From Alienimonas sp043951915 (GTDB lineage: Bacteria; Planctomycetota; Planctomycetia; Planctomycetales; Planctomycetaceae): a stretch of DNA of 64,000 bases. Of the stretch, positions 17,895 through 26,972 are shown in pieces (positions within the stretch are counted from its first letter, which is position 1; the number at the start of each line of letters is the position of its first letter). The position numbers were made by a program, and so were the translations under genes. The notes under the pieces were generated by a model. It had not been told where the DNA came from. It ran no database searches and saw only the letters and a program-made list of their open reading frames with translations. The stretch covers positions 5,911 to 69,910 of the forward strand of contig NZ_JBINJD010000005.1 in the NCBI RefSeq assembly GCF_043951915.1. Reading direction: 5' to 3'.

Positions 17895-17977
17895 ACCAAC
17901 CCGAAGCGTCAGCAAGGGCCTTTCGCTCCCGCGGACGCGAGCGATGCCCGCGTCCCTCGCTGACGCTTCGGGTTGGT
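17895..17977. repeat. Stop-linked palindromic repeat, copy 1
   Basis: Arms 17895-17918 and 17954-17977 are 24-base inverted repeats with one mismatch, containing the core AACCCGAAGCGTCAGC. The 35-base middle is not conserved between copies. It starts 33 bases after the FAD oxidoreductase stop. The same arms recur at 30354-30429 and 31548-31622. Confidence 0.85.
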
Positions 17978-18042
17978 GATCCGGCCGTTCGGCGCCGAGG
18001 GACGGGACGACGCGGGGTCACGGGGGCCCCTACACTGTCGGC

Positions 18043-18654
18043 ATGTTCGCCCGCCTGATTCTCACCGCCGGTTGTTCCCTCCTGCTCGGGGCCGTGCACC
18101 CCCAGCACGTCACGCTGGCGGAGGCGGAGTGGAACCCGGACAGCCGCTCCCTCGAAGTCGCCCTGCGGATCACGCCGGCCCAGTTGGAGGAGGTCGTCGA
18201 ACGGCACGCCGGGCGGGCGGTCGATCTGGACGCGGAGAGTTCCGACGCCGCCGTCGCCGCCTGGCTGCGGAGCGCCTTTGTCGTCGTCCCGCCGGACCCG
18301 GACCCCGCCGACGACGAGGCGCCTGCCCCGGCCAAGTTGAAGTACGTGGGGAAAGAGGTGGGGATCAGCGTCGGCTGGGTTTACTTCGAGGTCCCGCTGC
18401 CCGGCGGCTGGGAGGGCGTGACGATTGCGGACCGGGTGCGGCTGGACGTCGAACCGGAGCAGCACAACACGCTGGTGTTCTCCGTGACCCGGCCCGCCCC
18501 GAAGGTAGCCGGCCCCGACGGGACGCCGCGGACGGAACGAGCCAGCTACACGTTCGACCGCCGCACGCCGGCCCACACGCTGCGGGCGGCGGACCTGAAG
18601 CCGCTCAAGAAGTCAGCGACCGATGCGGCCGCCCCTCCCGCTTCGCGGAGATGA
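18043..18654 (+). CDS. DUF6702 family exported protein
   Basis: This 203-residue protein starts with a signal peptide and then an HPQHVTLAEAEW stretch, which matches the HPxH start of the DUF6702 family found in Bacteroidetes and Planctomycetes. The mature part is mostly beta-strand, with conserved VGWVYFEVPLP and VRLDVEPEQHNTL segments. The function of the family is unknown; it is presumably periplasmic. Its 3-prime end overlaps the rhomboid gene tail-to-tail by 50 bases, so both genes terminate inside each other. Confidence 0.7.
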   Translation: MFARLILTAGCSLLLGAVHPQHVTLAEAEWNPDSRSLEVALRITPAQLEEVVERHAGRAVDLDAESSDAAVAAWLRSAFVVVPPDPDPADDEAPAPAKLKYVGKEVGISVGWVYFEVPLPGGWEGVTIADRVRLDVEPEQHNTLVFSVTRPAPKVAGPDGTPRTERASYTFDRRTPAHTLRAADLKPLKKSATDAAAPPASRR

Positions 18655-19636
18655 ACCCGGCGCCGAAGCCCAGCGCCAACCCGGAGAAGTGGGCCACGTT
18701 GGCGACGGCGATGATGCTGCCCGACAGGCAGAGCACCAGGAACGCCAGCATGAAGAAGGTCGAGTTGGTCGACAGCGTGGTCAGCGGCCGCCCGCCGCGT
18801 TTCCGGCCGACCTCGAAGCCGAACAGCGCCACGGCGACCCCGCTGAAGCCGCCGAAGCGGGGGCTCTCCTGGAAGTCGAACAGTCCGAGCACGGGCAGGC
18901 CGAACCGCATGTCGGCGTAGTACTCCGCGACGTTCGACAGCCCCGCGACCGCCAGCACCCCGAGCAGGAACCGCCACCAGCCGAAGCGGCCCTCCAAGAT
19001 CGCCCCGAGGCCGACCAGCCAGCTCATGTTGAAGGCGAGGTGAATCGGGTTGGCGTGCAGCAGCGCCGGGGTGAACGGCCGCCAAAGCTCCCCCCGGGCC
19101 AGCGTTTCGCCGAGGGTGTCGAACTCGATCCGCACCCACCCCTGGCGGAGGGGCACGACGCTGTTCTCCGTGATCCAGAGCCAGTGGATCAGCGGTTCCT
19201 GCCGGCTCCACAGGCTCCACGGGTCGTCCGTCCCGCCCCAGCCGAACGCGGCGACCAGGCAGCAGACGGCGATCAGCCCTGCGCAGACCGGCGCCCGCTT
19301 CCACAGCGGGGCGCCGCTCGCGGCGTCGCGGAACGTGTCCCGGCCGCGGCGGAAGCGTTTGGCGGCGGCCTTGCGCTCCTTCTCCGCGGCGGCCCGCAGA
19401 CGGTCGGCCTCGGCGGAGGCGGCGACGAAGCGGTCCGCGTCCGGGTCGTCGAGGAACGCGGCGAGCGTCCGCTGGGCCGTTTCGAGGTCGTCCTCTTCCA
19501 CCACCCACACGGCGGCGTCCCCGGCGCCGGGACCGACCGATTCGTCGGGGCGAAACTGGGCGGGCACGCCGGAGGCGACGAGCACGTCCGTCAGCCGGGC
19601 GGCGCGGTCCGGCGGGAGTTCGACAAGCAGACGCAA
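18605..19636 (-). CDS. Rhomboid intramembrane serine protease, GlpG-like
   Basis: This 343-residue protein has an N-terminal cytoplasmic domain (residues 1-75) with the same strand/helix pattern and spacing as the E. coli GlpG N-domain, including VWVVEEDDLETAQRTLAAF. A charged linker of about 75-110 follows, then at least six membrane segments. The catalytic dyad is intact: S265 in GGFSG and H316 in AHFSG. Family members cleave membrane proteins within the bilayer. No ATG is suitable; the TTG at 19636 was chosen because it aligns with the GlpG N-terminus. The gene is convergent with, and overlaps, the DUF6702 gene. Confidence 0.87.
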   Translation of the reverse strand: MRLLVELPPDRAARLTDVLVASGVPAQFRPDESVGPGAGDAAVWVVEEDDLETAQRTLAAFLDDPDADRFVAASAEADRLRAAAEKERKAAAKRFRRGRDTFRDAASGAPLWKRAPVCAGLIAVCCLVAAFGWGGTDDPWSLWSRQEPLIHWLWITENSVVPLRQGWVRIEFDTLGETLARGELWRPFTPALLHANPIHLAFNMSWLVGLGAILEGRFGWWRFLLGVLAVAGLSNVAEYYADMRFGLPVLGLFDFQESPRFGGFSGVAVALFGFEVGRKRGGRPLTTLSTNSTFFMLAFLVLCLSGSIIAVANVAHFSGLALGFGAGFISAKREGRPHRSLTS

Positions 19637-19966
19637 CGAGACGGCGGGTGCGGGGGGCGAAACGGGACGGAGGAGTCGCCCCACTGTACCCGCGACCGCT
19701 TCGGCCCGCCCGGCCGCCCCGGTTGGCTCCGCGACGACCCGGGGCGGACGCGGGCCGGAACCAACGCGGCCCGGGACGAGAACTGAAGGGGTTCGGGAGC
19801 GAATCGGGCTTCGTCGGAAGAATCGGCAAAGTCGGCTCATGCGGCGCGGACGAACGGCCGATACCGGGTGTGCGGGCGGTTCGCGCCCCCACCACTCCCG
19901 ATCCTTCCGGCCCGTCAGTTCGGGCGCCGACGATCGGACGACTTCGAGGACGAGCGAAAGTCCCCC
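19637..19966. other. Divergent intergenic region
   Basis: These 330 bases lie between the rhomboid and MarR starts and must hold both promoters. No convincing gene, repeat or -35/-10 pair was found by eye. Confidence 0.4.
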
Positions 19967-21013
19967 ATGCCGCCCGCGACCCCCAACGATCCCGCCGCCG
20001 TCCCCCACGCCAGCGGCCATGTCGAACACCCGCCGATCTCCGCCGCCGCCCGGGCCGCCGCCCCGCCGCACCCGCCGCGGCCGGTGACCGTGCCGCCCGC
20101 CTCCGTGTCCGGCAAGCCGGCGTCGAGCTCCCCGGCGTTCAGCCGTCCCTCCGGGGCGGTGACCTCCCTGCCGGCGAACAGCCCGCAGTCCTCCTACTTC
20201 ACCGGCCCGGCGGTCGCCGCCGTCACCGCCGGTCGCGGAGCGGTGGTCAGCGGCTCGCCCTACAGCCCGCAGGGCTCCGGCCAGCCGACCGCTTCGCACG
20301 GCGAGCGGGTGGAGCACCCCCCGGTGGTGCCGTTCGCCCGTCCGGCCGCCCCGGCGCCGCAGCCGGCCCGGCCCGCCGCTCCGACGCAGGCCGCCCGCCC
20401 GACCGGCCCGGCGACGATCCCGGCGGAGCACCGCTTCGCCTCCCAGCCCCACCCCGCCGCCCCGGCCGGTCCGCGGGAGGAATACGCCCAGATCGCCGGG
20501 AGCATCGGCCCGACCCGGGAGGTGCCGACCCCGGAACTCTCCCCGGCCGACGCCGCCGCCAACCGCGTGCTGGACACGCTGATGAAGCTCGGCCACCGGG
20601 TGCGAGGCGTGCTCGACGCCCGGTTCGCCGGGATGAAGATGACCGACGCCCGCTACATGGCCCTGCGGGTCGTGCAGGACAGCGCCCCGGAAGGGTGCAC
20701 CCAGGCGAAGCTCGCCGCCGCCCTGGGCCAGTGCGAGAGCAGCGTGAGCACGTTGGTGGAGCGGATGCGGACCGGCAAGCTGGTCTACCGCCTGCACCCC
20801 AAGAGCGACCGCCGCAAGCGGGTCCTGCTGCTGACCGACCAGGGCCGCGAGGCCTTGGAACAGGCCGAGGCCGCCCGGGCCGAAGCCGCCAAGGAACTGT
20901 GCGTCGCCCTCTCCCACGAGGAGCGGGACGGGCTGTGCGAAGCCCTCAGCCGCCTGCTGGAAGGCGTGCAGCAGACCGACGCCGACGCCGGCCGACGCCG
21001 CAAAGTCGCCTGA
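19967..21013 (+). CDS. MarR-family regulator with long disordered N-terminus
   Basis: This 348-residue protein is a MarR-type winged-helix regulator in its C-terminal half (about residues 195-335), with a recognition-helix region around QCESSVSTLVERM and wing sequence HPKSDRRKRVLLLT. MarR proteins usually have about 150 residues; here roughly 190 residues rich in Pro, Ala and Ser precede the domain and look intrinsically disordered. It probably binds DNA as a dimer and may control the TolC-family gene that starts 90 bases after its stop, although a strong terminator lies between them. Confidence 0.82.
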   Translation: MPPATPNDPAAVPHASGHVEHPPISAAARAAAPPHPPRPVTVPPASVSGKPASSSPAFSRPSGAVTSLPANSPQSSYFTGPAVAAVTAGRGAVVSGSPYSPQGSGQPTASHGERVEHPPVVPFARPAAPAPQPARPAAPTQAARPTGPATIPAEHRFASQPHPAAPAGPREEYAQIAGSIGPTREVPTPELSPADAAANRVLDTLMKLGHRVRGVLDARFAGMKMTDARYMALRVVQDSAPEGCTQAKLAAALGQCESSVSTLVERMRTGKLVYRLHPKSDRRKRVLLLTDQGREALEQAEAARAEAAKELCVALSHEERDGLCEALSRLLEGVQQTDADAGRRRKVA

Positions 21014-21037
21014 CGGACGCTTTTTGACTCAATCCTG

Positions 21038-21075
21038 AGAGTCCCCGGGGATCAACCGACTCCCGGGGACTCTTT
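21038..21075 (+). terminator. Rho-independent terminator after the MarR gene
   Basis: A perfect 12-bp stem (21038-21049 with 21062-21073), a 12-base loop and a short T run begin 25 bases after the MarR stop. It ends the MarR transcript before the TolC-family gene, which therefore needs its own promoter. Confidence 0.88.
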
Positions 21076-21102
21076 CGCTGCCCGCCTCCGCCTCGCCCGC
21101 CG

Positions 21103-24100
21103 ATGACCTACCGCCGTGACCGCCGCCGGTTTGCGTGCCCCCCGGGCGCCCCCGCCGTGAGGCCCCCGTTCCGGGGCCGGCGGGCCTGCGGGTTCGCCCT
21201 GCTGGCGGCGACGGTTTGTCTGCCGATCGGCTGCGGCAAGGCGTTCTGGCGTCAGAACGCCGACGCCGAGGCCTACGGGCTGGCCTGGGAGAAGAGCCAG
21301 GACCCCCGCTGGGCCCCGCCGCGGCTGGACATTATCCCGGACCCCCGCAGCCGGTTCTTCGACCCGAATCACCCGGACTGCGAGCCGGTTCCGCCGGACG
21401 ACCCCGCGGCGAACCGGTTCATGGACCGGATGGGCGATTTCGGCCGGATCAAGGGGGACGACGACTGGCACGAGACGTACGGCTACACGCCGTTCATCGA
21501 AAACCCGCTGTGGTTGGAGCGGTTCGGCCTGACGCGGGCCGGGCTGAACGCCGCGTGGGCCGCCCACCACGGCGACGCCGACGCCGAGGGCGGCGTGCGG
21601 CAGGCCGGCTTTCAGACCGGGCTGATCGATCCCGAGGAGACCGCCCCGCTGCGGCGTCCGGTCCCGCCGGACGAGGCCGGGCGGGGACCGGAGCGGTTCC
21701 GCGCCGGGGACGTGGACGCCACCGTCGTGCCGGACGAGGGCGAATTTGCCGGACTGGAGCCGACCGAGGACGTCGGCGGGTCCGATTTGGACTCCGGCAA
21801 CCCGTTCCTGCCGGCGGTGCACAACCTCACCCTGCCGGGGGCGATCGAGCTGGCGTACATCCACAACCGGGAGTACCAGACGATCCTGGAGGACGTCTAT
21901 CTGGCGGCGCTGGCCCTGTCGTTCGAGCGGTTCCGCTTCGACGTGCGGTTCCTGGGGCTGGGCGGGAACCCGCCGGGCGTGAACTTCCAGGACGAATACC
22001 TGCGGCGGCCGCTGGCGGACACCAGCACCGTCACCTCGAACTTCGGGATCTCCCGGCTGCTGCCCGCCGGCGGACAGTGGGCGATCGAACTGACGAACAA
22101 CACGCTGTACGTGTTCGGCGGCGGGGCGGACAGCGCCAGCGCCAGCCTGATCAGCTACTCGCTGGTCCAGCCGCTGCTCCGCGGCGCCGGGCGGAAGGTC
22201 ACGCTGGAAGCCCTCACCCAGTCGGAGCGGAACCTGCTGTACGCGATCCGGGAACTGGCCCGGTTCCGCAAGACGTTCTTCGCGGACGCCGCCACCGCCG
22301 GACCGGGCGGGGGGTATCTGGGGCTGCTCACCCAGGTGCAGACGATCAACAACCTGCGGGACAACATCCGCCGGACGGAGCAGTTGTTGCAACTCCGCCG
22401 CGAACTGGACCGGCAGCGGCCGCCCAAGTTCCCGGTGCCGCTGGCCCGGCTGCCGGACGACGTGATCGACGACGTGCCGGCGGACATCCTGGCCCGTCCC
22501 GGAAGCCGCTTCGCGGAGCCCGGCGAGGAGGTCCCCACCGTCGAGGAGCGGCTGCGGGCCGGCGAGCCGGTGCAGATCAACATTCCGTTCACCGGCCCGC
22601 TGGAGGGCGTCGCCCGCTACAACCCCTCGCTGGGGCTGTTGGAGGTGGTCGACGGCATCACCGAGGCGGAGGAGCAGGCCCTGCTGGAGCTCTCCGACGA
22701 CCCGCTGTTCCGCGACGCCGCCGCGGAGGCGATTGCCCAGATCCGCACCGACCCGGTCACGCTGGCCGCCTCGCAGCTGGAAAGCAACCTGGTCAACCTC
22801 ATCACCCGGCTGCGGCAGGCGGAGGCCTCCCTGCAGGACAACCTGGACAGCTACAAGCTGTACCTCGGCCTGCCCCCGGACATGGTCGTCACGCTGGACG
22901 AGTCCTTCCTGCAGCCGTTCCAGCTGATCGACGCGGACCTGATCGCCAACGAGCAGGTCGTGGAGGAGTTCGTCGCGGAATGGGCCGCCCTGAACCTGAT
23001 CGGGTCGGACGAGGAGACCCTCGCCGCCGCCGAGGCGATTCCCGCGGAGGCGATCGCGGAGGTCGTCCGCGGCCTGGCGGAACTCAACGAACGCACCCGG
23101 GCGGTGGTGCGGGACCTGCTGGAAACCGATTTGGAAAACGTCCGCAGCTTCGAGGAGCAACGCCTCAGCGAGCTGGACGAACTGCAGCAGGCCCGCTTCA
23201 GCCGCGACCTGGACCGGGACGAACTCACGCTGAACACGCTGCTCCGCGGTCTGGACCGCCGAACCACGCAGCTGACGGAAGTGTTGGCCGAGCTGAACGC
23301 CCCGAACGTCACGGCCCGGACCAAGGCGCGGGCGGCGGACCTCGTGGGCACGCTGCGGGAGGACCTCCTGCGGGACGCCCGCGGGGCGGAGGTCGTGCAG
23401 ACGGGCTTGCGGGTGGAGCAGCTCGCGCTCAATCCGTTCGACCTGCCGCTGGAGGCCGCCGTGCAACTGGCGCTGGAGAACCGGCTGGACCTGATGAACC
23501 AGCGGGCCGCCGTCACGGACGCCCGCCGGCAACTGGAACTCGCCGCCAACGCGCTGCAGGGCGTGCTGAACCTCACCGCGAACGGCAACTTTCGCACTCA
23601 GCCGCTGTTCAACGCCGACGGCAGCACGAACCCGCTGGACTTCCGCCTCGACGACAGCGACTTCAACGTCGGCGTGGAGTTCGACACCCCGCTGGACCGC
23701 GTGCAGGAACGCAACGCCTACCGGGCGGCGCTGATCGATTACCAGCGGGCCCGCCGGGACTTCATCGCCGCCGAGGACGCCGTCCGGGCGGACGTCCGCA
23801 CCGCATGGCGGCAGCTCGCGGTGCTCAAGCAGAACTTTGAAACGACCCGGCAGGCGGTCCGCATCGCCGCCGTGCAGTTCGACAACGCCGTCGAACGGCA
23901 GTTCGGCCCCGGCGGCGGCGGCAGCCAGTTCGACCTGCTCAACGCCCTGAGCAGTCTGCTGGGCAGTTCCAACGACCTCATCTCCACCTACGTGAACTAC
24001 GAATCGGCCCGCGTGGCGATCCATCGGGACATGGGTCTGATGGTCGTCGGCCCGGAGGGGCTGTGGCGGGACGAGTTCTACCTCCAGGAGAACCTCCGCG

Positions 24101-24162
24101 TCCTCACCCCCGGCGAGGACGCCCCGGAGCCGGCCGAGCCGGAACTCGTGCCCTCCGAGTAA
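21103..24162 (+). CDS. Oversized TolC-family outer-membrane protein
   Basis: This 1019-residue protein has a basic N-terminus, a hydrophobic segment and CGK near residue 46, possibly a weak lipobox. The TolC pattern of repeated amphipathic helices and paired outer-membrane strands appears in two halves. Helical coiled-coil regions lie around residues 370-440, 540-760 and 790-960, and a typical ALENRLDLMNQRAAV repeat lies near residue 790. TolC proteins normally have 400-500 residues; the surplus is an N-terminal extension of about 240 residues and a mid insert. It should form a trimeric exit duct of an efflux or type I secretion system. No inner-membrane pump gene is adjacent. Confidence 0.8.
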   Translation: MTYRRDRRRFACPPGAPAVRPPFRGRRACGFALLAATVCLPIGCGKAFWRQNADAEAYGLAWEKSQDPRWAPPRLDIIPDPRSRFFDPNHPDCEPVPPDDPAANRFMDRMGDFGRIKGDDDWHETYGYTPFIENPLWLERFGLTRAGLNAAWAAHHGDADAEGGVRQAGFQTGLIDPEETAPLRRPVPPDEAGRGPERFRAGDVDATVVPDEGEFAGLEPTEDVGGSDLDSGNPFLPAVHNLTLPGAIELAYIHNREYQTILEDVYLAALALSFERFRFDVRFLGLGGNPPGVNFQDEYLRRPLADTSTVTSNFGISRLLPAGGQWAIELTNNTLYVFGGGADSASASLISYSLVQPLLRGAGRKVTLEALTQSERNLLYAIRELARFRKTFFADAATAGPGGGYLGLLTQVQTINNLRDNIRRTEQLLQLRRELDRQRPPKFPVPLARLPDDVIDDVPADILARPGSRFAEPGEEVPTVEERLRAGEPVQINIPFTGPLEGVARYNPSLGLLEVVDGITEAEEQALLELSDDPLFRDAAAEAIAQIRTDPVTLAASQLESNLVNLITRLRQAEASLQDNLDSYKLYLGLPPDMVVTLDESFLQPFQLIDADLIANEQVVEEFVAEWAALNLIGSDEETLAAAEAIPAEAIAEVVRGLAELNERTRAVVRDLLETDLENVRSFEEQRLSELDELQQARFSRDLDRDELTLNTLLRGLDRRTTQLTEVLAELNAPNVTARTKARAADLVGTLREDLLRDARGAEVVQTGLRVEQLALNPFDLPLEAAVQLALENRLDLMNQRAAVTDARRQLELAANALQGVLNLTANGNFRTQPLFNADGSTNPLDFRLDDSDFNVGVEFDTPLDRVQERNAYRAALIDYQRARRDFIAAEDAVRADVRTAWRQLAVLKQNFETTRQAVRIAAVQFDNAVERQFGPGGGGSQFDLLNALSSLLGSSNDLISTYVNYESARVAIHRDMGLMVVGPEGLWRDEFYLQENLRVLTPGEDAPEPAEPELVPSE

Positions 24163-24198
24163 CGGCGGCGGCGTCACGGCGGCGGGTTGCGGGGCGGG

Positions 24199-24229
24199 AA
24201 CGGGGCGCGGCACCCTGCCCCGCCCCGTT
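24199..24229 (+). terminator. Possible hairpin terminator after the TolC-family gene
   Basis: AACGGGGCG (24199-24207) pairs with CGCCCCGTT (24221-24229), with a 13-base loop and one further T. It starts 36 bases after the stop and lies just before the PmoA-like ATG. Confidence 0.5.
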
Positions 24230-24246
24230 TCCGTGGAGAGTCCCCG

Positions 24247-25377
24247 ATGCCCGTCGCCCTCGCGGTCGCCGCCGCCCTCGCCGGCCTGCCGGCCCCCGCC
24301 GACGCGCCCCCCGCCGCGGCCGGCCCGGCGGCGGCGTACGTGCAGCTCGAACCGGTGCCGGGGGGCGCGGTCTCCTTCCGGGTTCGCGGCGTGGAGGCGA
24401 CCCGCTGGCATCCCGGCGGGGCCGGCGGGCGGCCGTTCTTCTATCCCCTCACGGCGCCGACCGCCGCGCCGGGGGCCGGCTCGCTGGTGCGGATGGGGCA
24501 CCCCGGCGCCCCCAATCACGATCATCACCGCGGCGTCTGGTTCGCCCACCGGGACGTGGACGGGCGGAACTTCTGGGAGAACGACCCCAACGTCGCCGTG
24601 CGGCAGACCGAATGGCTCGCCCTCGAAAGCGGCCTCGGCGAGGGCCGCATGGCCTGCCGCATCGCCTGGGTCGACGCCGACGGCCGCACGGTCCTGACGC
24701 AGGAACTCGTCACAGCCCTCCGTCCGCTCGGCTCCGCCCTGAACGAGGGCGGCTACGAACTCGAACTGACCGTCGCCTTCAGGCCGGGCGAGGACGGGCC
24801 GGGCGAGGACGGGCCGGATGTCGGCGGGCCGATCACCCTGGGGGAGACGAACTTCGGGCTGCTCGGCGTGCGGGTCGCTGAGAGCGTGTCCGCACATTTC
24901 GGCGCCGGACAACTCACCGACGACGCCGGCCGCACGGGGGAGGCGGCAATCTTCGGCAACCCGGCCCGCTGGGTGGACTACAGCGGCCCCGTCCCCGTCG
25001 GCCGCGGCGACGGCTTCCGGTTCGAACCGCACGGCGTGACCGTCTTCGACCACCCCGCCAACCGCCCCGCCGCGGACGGGGACGAAAGCGACGAACCCGC
25101 CGGCGAACCGACCCGCTGGCACGTGCGGGCGGACGGCTGGATCGGCCCGTCGCTCTGCCGGACGGGGCCCCGGGAAGTCTCTGCGGAGGAGCCGCTGCGG
25201 TTGCGGTATCTGTTGCACGTGCACCCCGGGCCGTACGCGGCGGAGGCCGCGGCGGTCCGCTACGAGGCGTTCCTCGCCCGACCGGCGCCGGCAGTGCGGA
25301 AATCTTCCCGGCCGCACACAGCCTACGAGATCGTCCCCGCCCTCCCGACGCCGGCCGACCGGGCCGCGGGCGACTGA
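24247..25377 (+). CDS. PmoA-like (DUF6807) exported protein
   Basis: This 376-residue protein has an Ala/Pro-rich signal peptide and the family signature NHDHHRGVWFAHRDVDG near residue 90, with a second block RWVDYSGP near 240. The name PmoA comes from an old annotation as a methane-oxygenase subunit and should not be read as function. The fold resembles aldose-1-epimerase-like beta-sandwiches, and the proteins accompany sugar-degradation genes in Planctomycetes. The ATG at 24247 puts the signal peptide at the N-terminus. It is convergent with the Gfo/Idh/MocA gene. A paralogue lies at 58157-59134. Confidence 0.78.
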   Translation: MPVALAVAAALAGLPAPADAPPAAAGPAAAYVQLEPVPGGAVSFRVRGVEATRWHPGGAGGRPFFYPLTAPTAAPGAGSLVRMGHPGAPNHDHHRGVWFAHRDVDGRNFWENDPNVAVRQTEWLALESGLGEGRMACRIAWVDADGRTVLTQELVTALRPLGSALNEGGYELELTVAFRPGEDGPGEDGPDVGGPITLGETNFGLLGVRVAESVSAHFGAGQLTDDAGRTGEAAIFGNPARWVDYSGPVPVGRGDGFRFEPHGVTVFDHPANRPAADGDESDEPAGEPTRWHVRADGWIGPSLCRTGPREVSAEEPLRLRYLLHVHPGPYAAEAAAVRYEAFLARPAPAVRKSSRPHTAYEIVPALPTPADRAAGD

Positions 25378-25399
25378 GGACGGGTCAGGCCGGCGGCGG

Positions 25400-26719
25400 T
25401 CAGGCCGGCACGGCGGGTTCCCAGCCGTCGGCGTAGTCGCGGTCCCACAGGGCGGTCGCCTCGTCGTCGTTGAGAATGCGGCCGGTCGCCGGGTCGCAGG
25501 TCAGCCGGCGGCCGACCCGGTGGGCGATGTTGCCGAGGTGGCAGGGCAGCGTGCTGCGGTGGGCGACGTCCGCCGGGGCGTGCAGCAGGCCGGGGTCGTC
25601 CGCCCGGATCGCGGCGACGAAGTTCGCGGCGTGGGCGGCGTCCATCTCGCCGAAGTCGACGTTGGCGCTGCGCTTCGTCTCCTTGCCCTGCCGGTCGAAC
25701 GACCGGTAGCCGCCGCTGGTCAGCTGCACGGAGCCCTCCGTGCCGTGGAAGGTCACGCCGAAGCCGTCGCCCATCACGCCGAGCTTGTTGCAGGACAGCC
25801 CCTCCCAGGTCATCTGCTTGCCGCCGGGGAAGGTCCAGGCGCACTGGGCGGTGTCGGGCGTCTGCTGGTCGTCGTCCCAGGCGTAGCGGCCGGCGGCGCA
25901 GAAGACGGAGTCCGGGAACTCCGCGTCGAGCCCCCACCGGGCGAGGTCCAGCGCGTGCACGCCGTTGTTGCCCAGCTCCCCGTTGCCGTAGTTCCAGAAC
26001 CAGTGCCAGTTGTAGGGGATCATCCCCGGGCGGTACGGCGCCCGCGGGACGGGGCCCTGCCACAGGTCGTAGTTCAGGGAGGGCGGCGGGTCGGTCGGGG
26101 CGTCCAGGTTCACCGGGCCGCGGCCGTTGGCGTACCAGGCGCGGGCCAGATAGACGTCGCCGATCCCCCCGCCGCGGACCAATTCCATCCCCTCCAGGAT
26201 CGGCGGGGCGCTGCGGCGCTGGGTGCCGTGCTGCACGCAGAGTCCGGTTTTCTTCGCGGCGGCCGCCAGCCGTTCGCCCTCGGCGGGGGTGTGCGAACAG
26301 GGCTTCTCCACGTAGGCGTGCTTGCCGGCCTCCAGCGCCATCAGAGCCGCGGGGGTGTGCCAGAAGTTCGGCGCCGCGACCAGCAGGGCGTCGATCGTCG
26401 GGTCGGCGAGCACCTCCCGCACGTCCGTGGCGGCTTTCGGCGGGGCGTCGGACATCGCCGTCACGTCCTTCACCCCGCGGTTGAGCCGGCTGGCGTCCAC
26501 GTCGCAGACCGCGGCGACCGTCACGTTCGGCAGGCCGGAGAACGCCTTCGCCAGCGCCAGGCCGCGGCCCAGCCCCATCACCGCGACCCGCACCGGCCGC
26601 CCGCCGGCGGCCGCGGCGCCCGCTTCGTCCCGGGCGACCGCCGGGACGGCCAGCGAGGCGCCGGCGGCGGCCGCGGAGGAGGTTTGCACGAACTGGCGGC
26701 GGGAGAGCGGCGGCGTCAT
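25400..26719 (-). CDS. Tat-exported Gfo/Idh/MocA-family oxidoreductase
   Basis: This 439-residue protein begins with a twin-arginine signal (SRRQFVQTSSAAAA). A Rossmann domain with MGLGRGLALAKAF and the family EKP motif (VEKPCS) near residue 150 follow, and then the alpha/beta C-terminal domain. Members oxidise or reduce sugars and inositols using bound NAD(P). Export via Tat as a folded cofactor-loaded protein is common in planctomycete members. The ATG at 26719 is preferred because the RR motif starts at residue 6. The gene is divergent from the PAP2 gene across 253 bases. Confidence 0.9.
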   Translation of the reverse strand: MTPPLSRRQFVQTSSAAAAGASLAVPAVARDEAGAAAAGGRPVRVAVMGLGRGLALAKAFSGLPNVTVAAVCDVDASRLNRGVKDVTAMSDAPPKAATDVREVLADPTIDALLVAAPNFWHTPAALMALEAGKHAYVEKPCSHTPAEGERLAAAAKKTGLCVQHGTQRRSAPPILEGMELVRGGGIGDVYLARAWYANGRGPVNLDAPTDPPPSLNYDLWQGPVPRAPYRPGMIPYNWHWFWNYGNGELGNNGVHALDLARWGLDAEFPDSVFCAAGRYAWDDDQQTPDTAQCAWTFPGGKQMTWEGLSCNKLGVMGDGFGVTFHGTEGSVQLTSGGYRSFDRQGKETKRSANVDFGEMDAAHAANFVAAIRADDPGLLHAPADVAHRSTLPCHLGNIAHRVGRRLTCDPATGRILNDDEATALWDRDYADGWEPAVPA

Positions 26720-26972
26720 CGGACCGGCGGGGGAGGAACGAACGGAACGGGGCACACGGCCCTCGACCGTACGAAATCCGTTTCGCCCCGTCGCTCGTTC
26801 CCGGAACCCGCCCGGCGGCGCCGGGCCGGCGAGATCGTCCGCCCCGGCGACGGCCAGCCGTCGCGGGAGGGGCCGGGGGTGGGGCCGCCCCCGCGACGTT
26901 CGGTCGCTCCGCGTGGCGGCGGCGGTCGGCTACCCTGCTCCGCCCCGTTTCGTTCCGGAGCCGCCCCGAGTC

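Noticed and set aside
21052..25317. 1421-codon open frame on the minus strand opposite the TolC-family gene
   Set aside because: It runs opposite two clear genes, shows no domain and starts inside unrelated sequence; it is a composition artefact.
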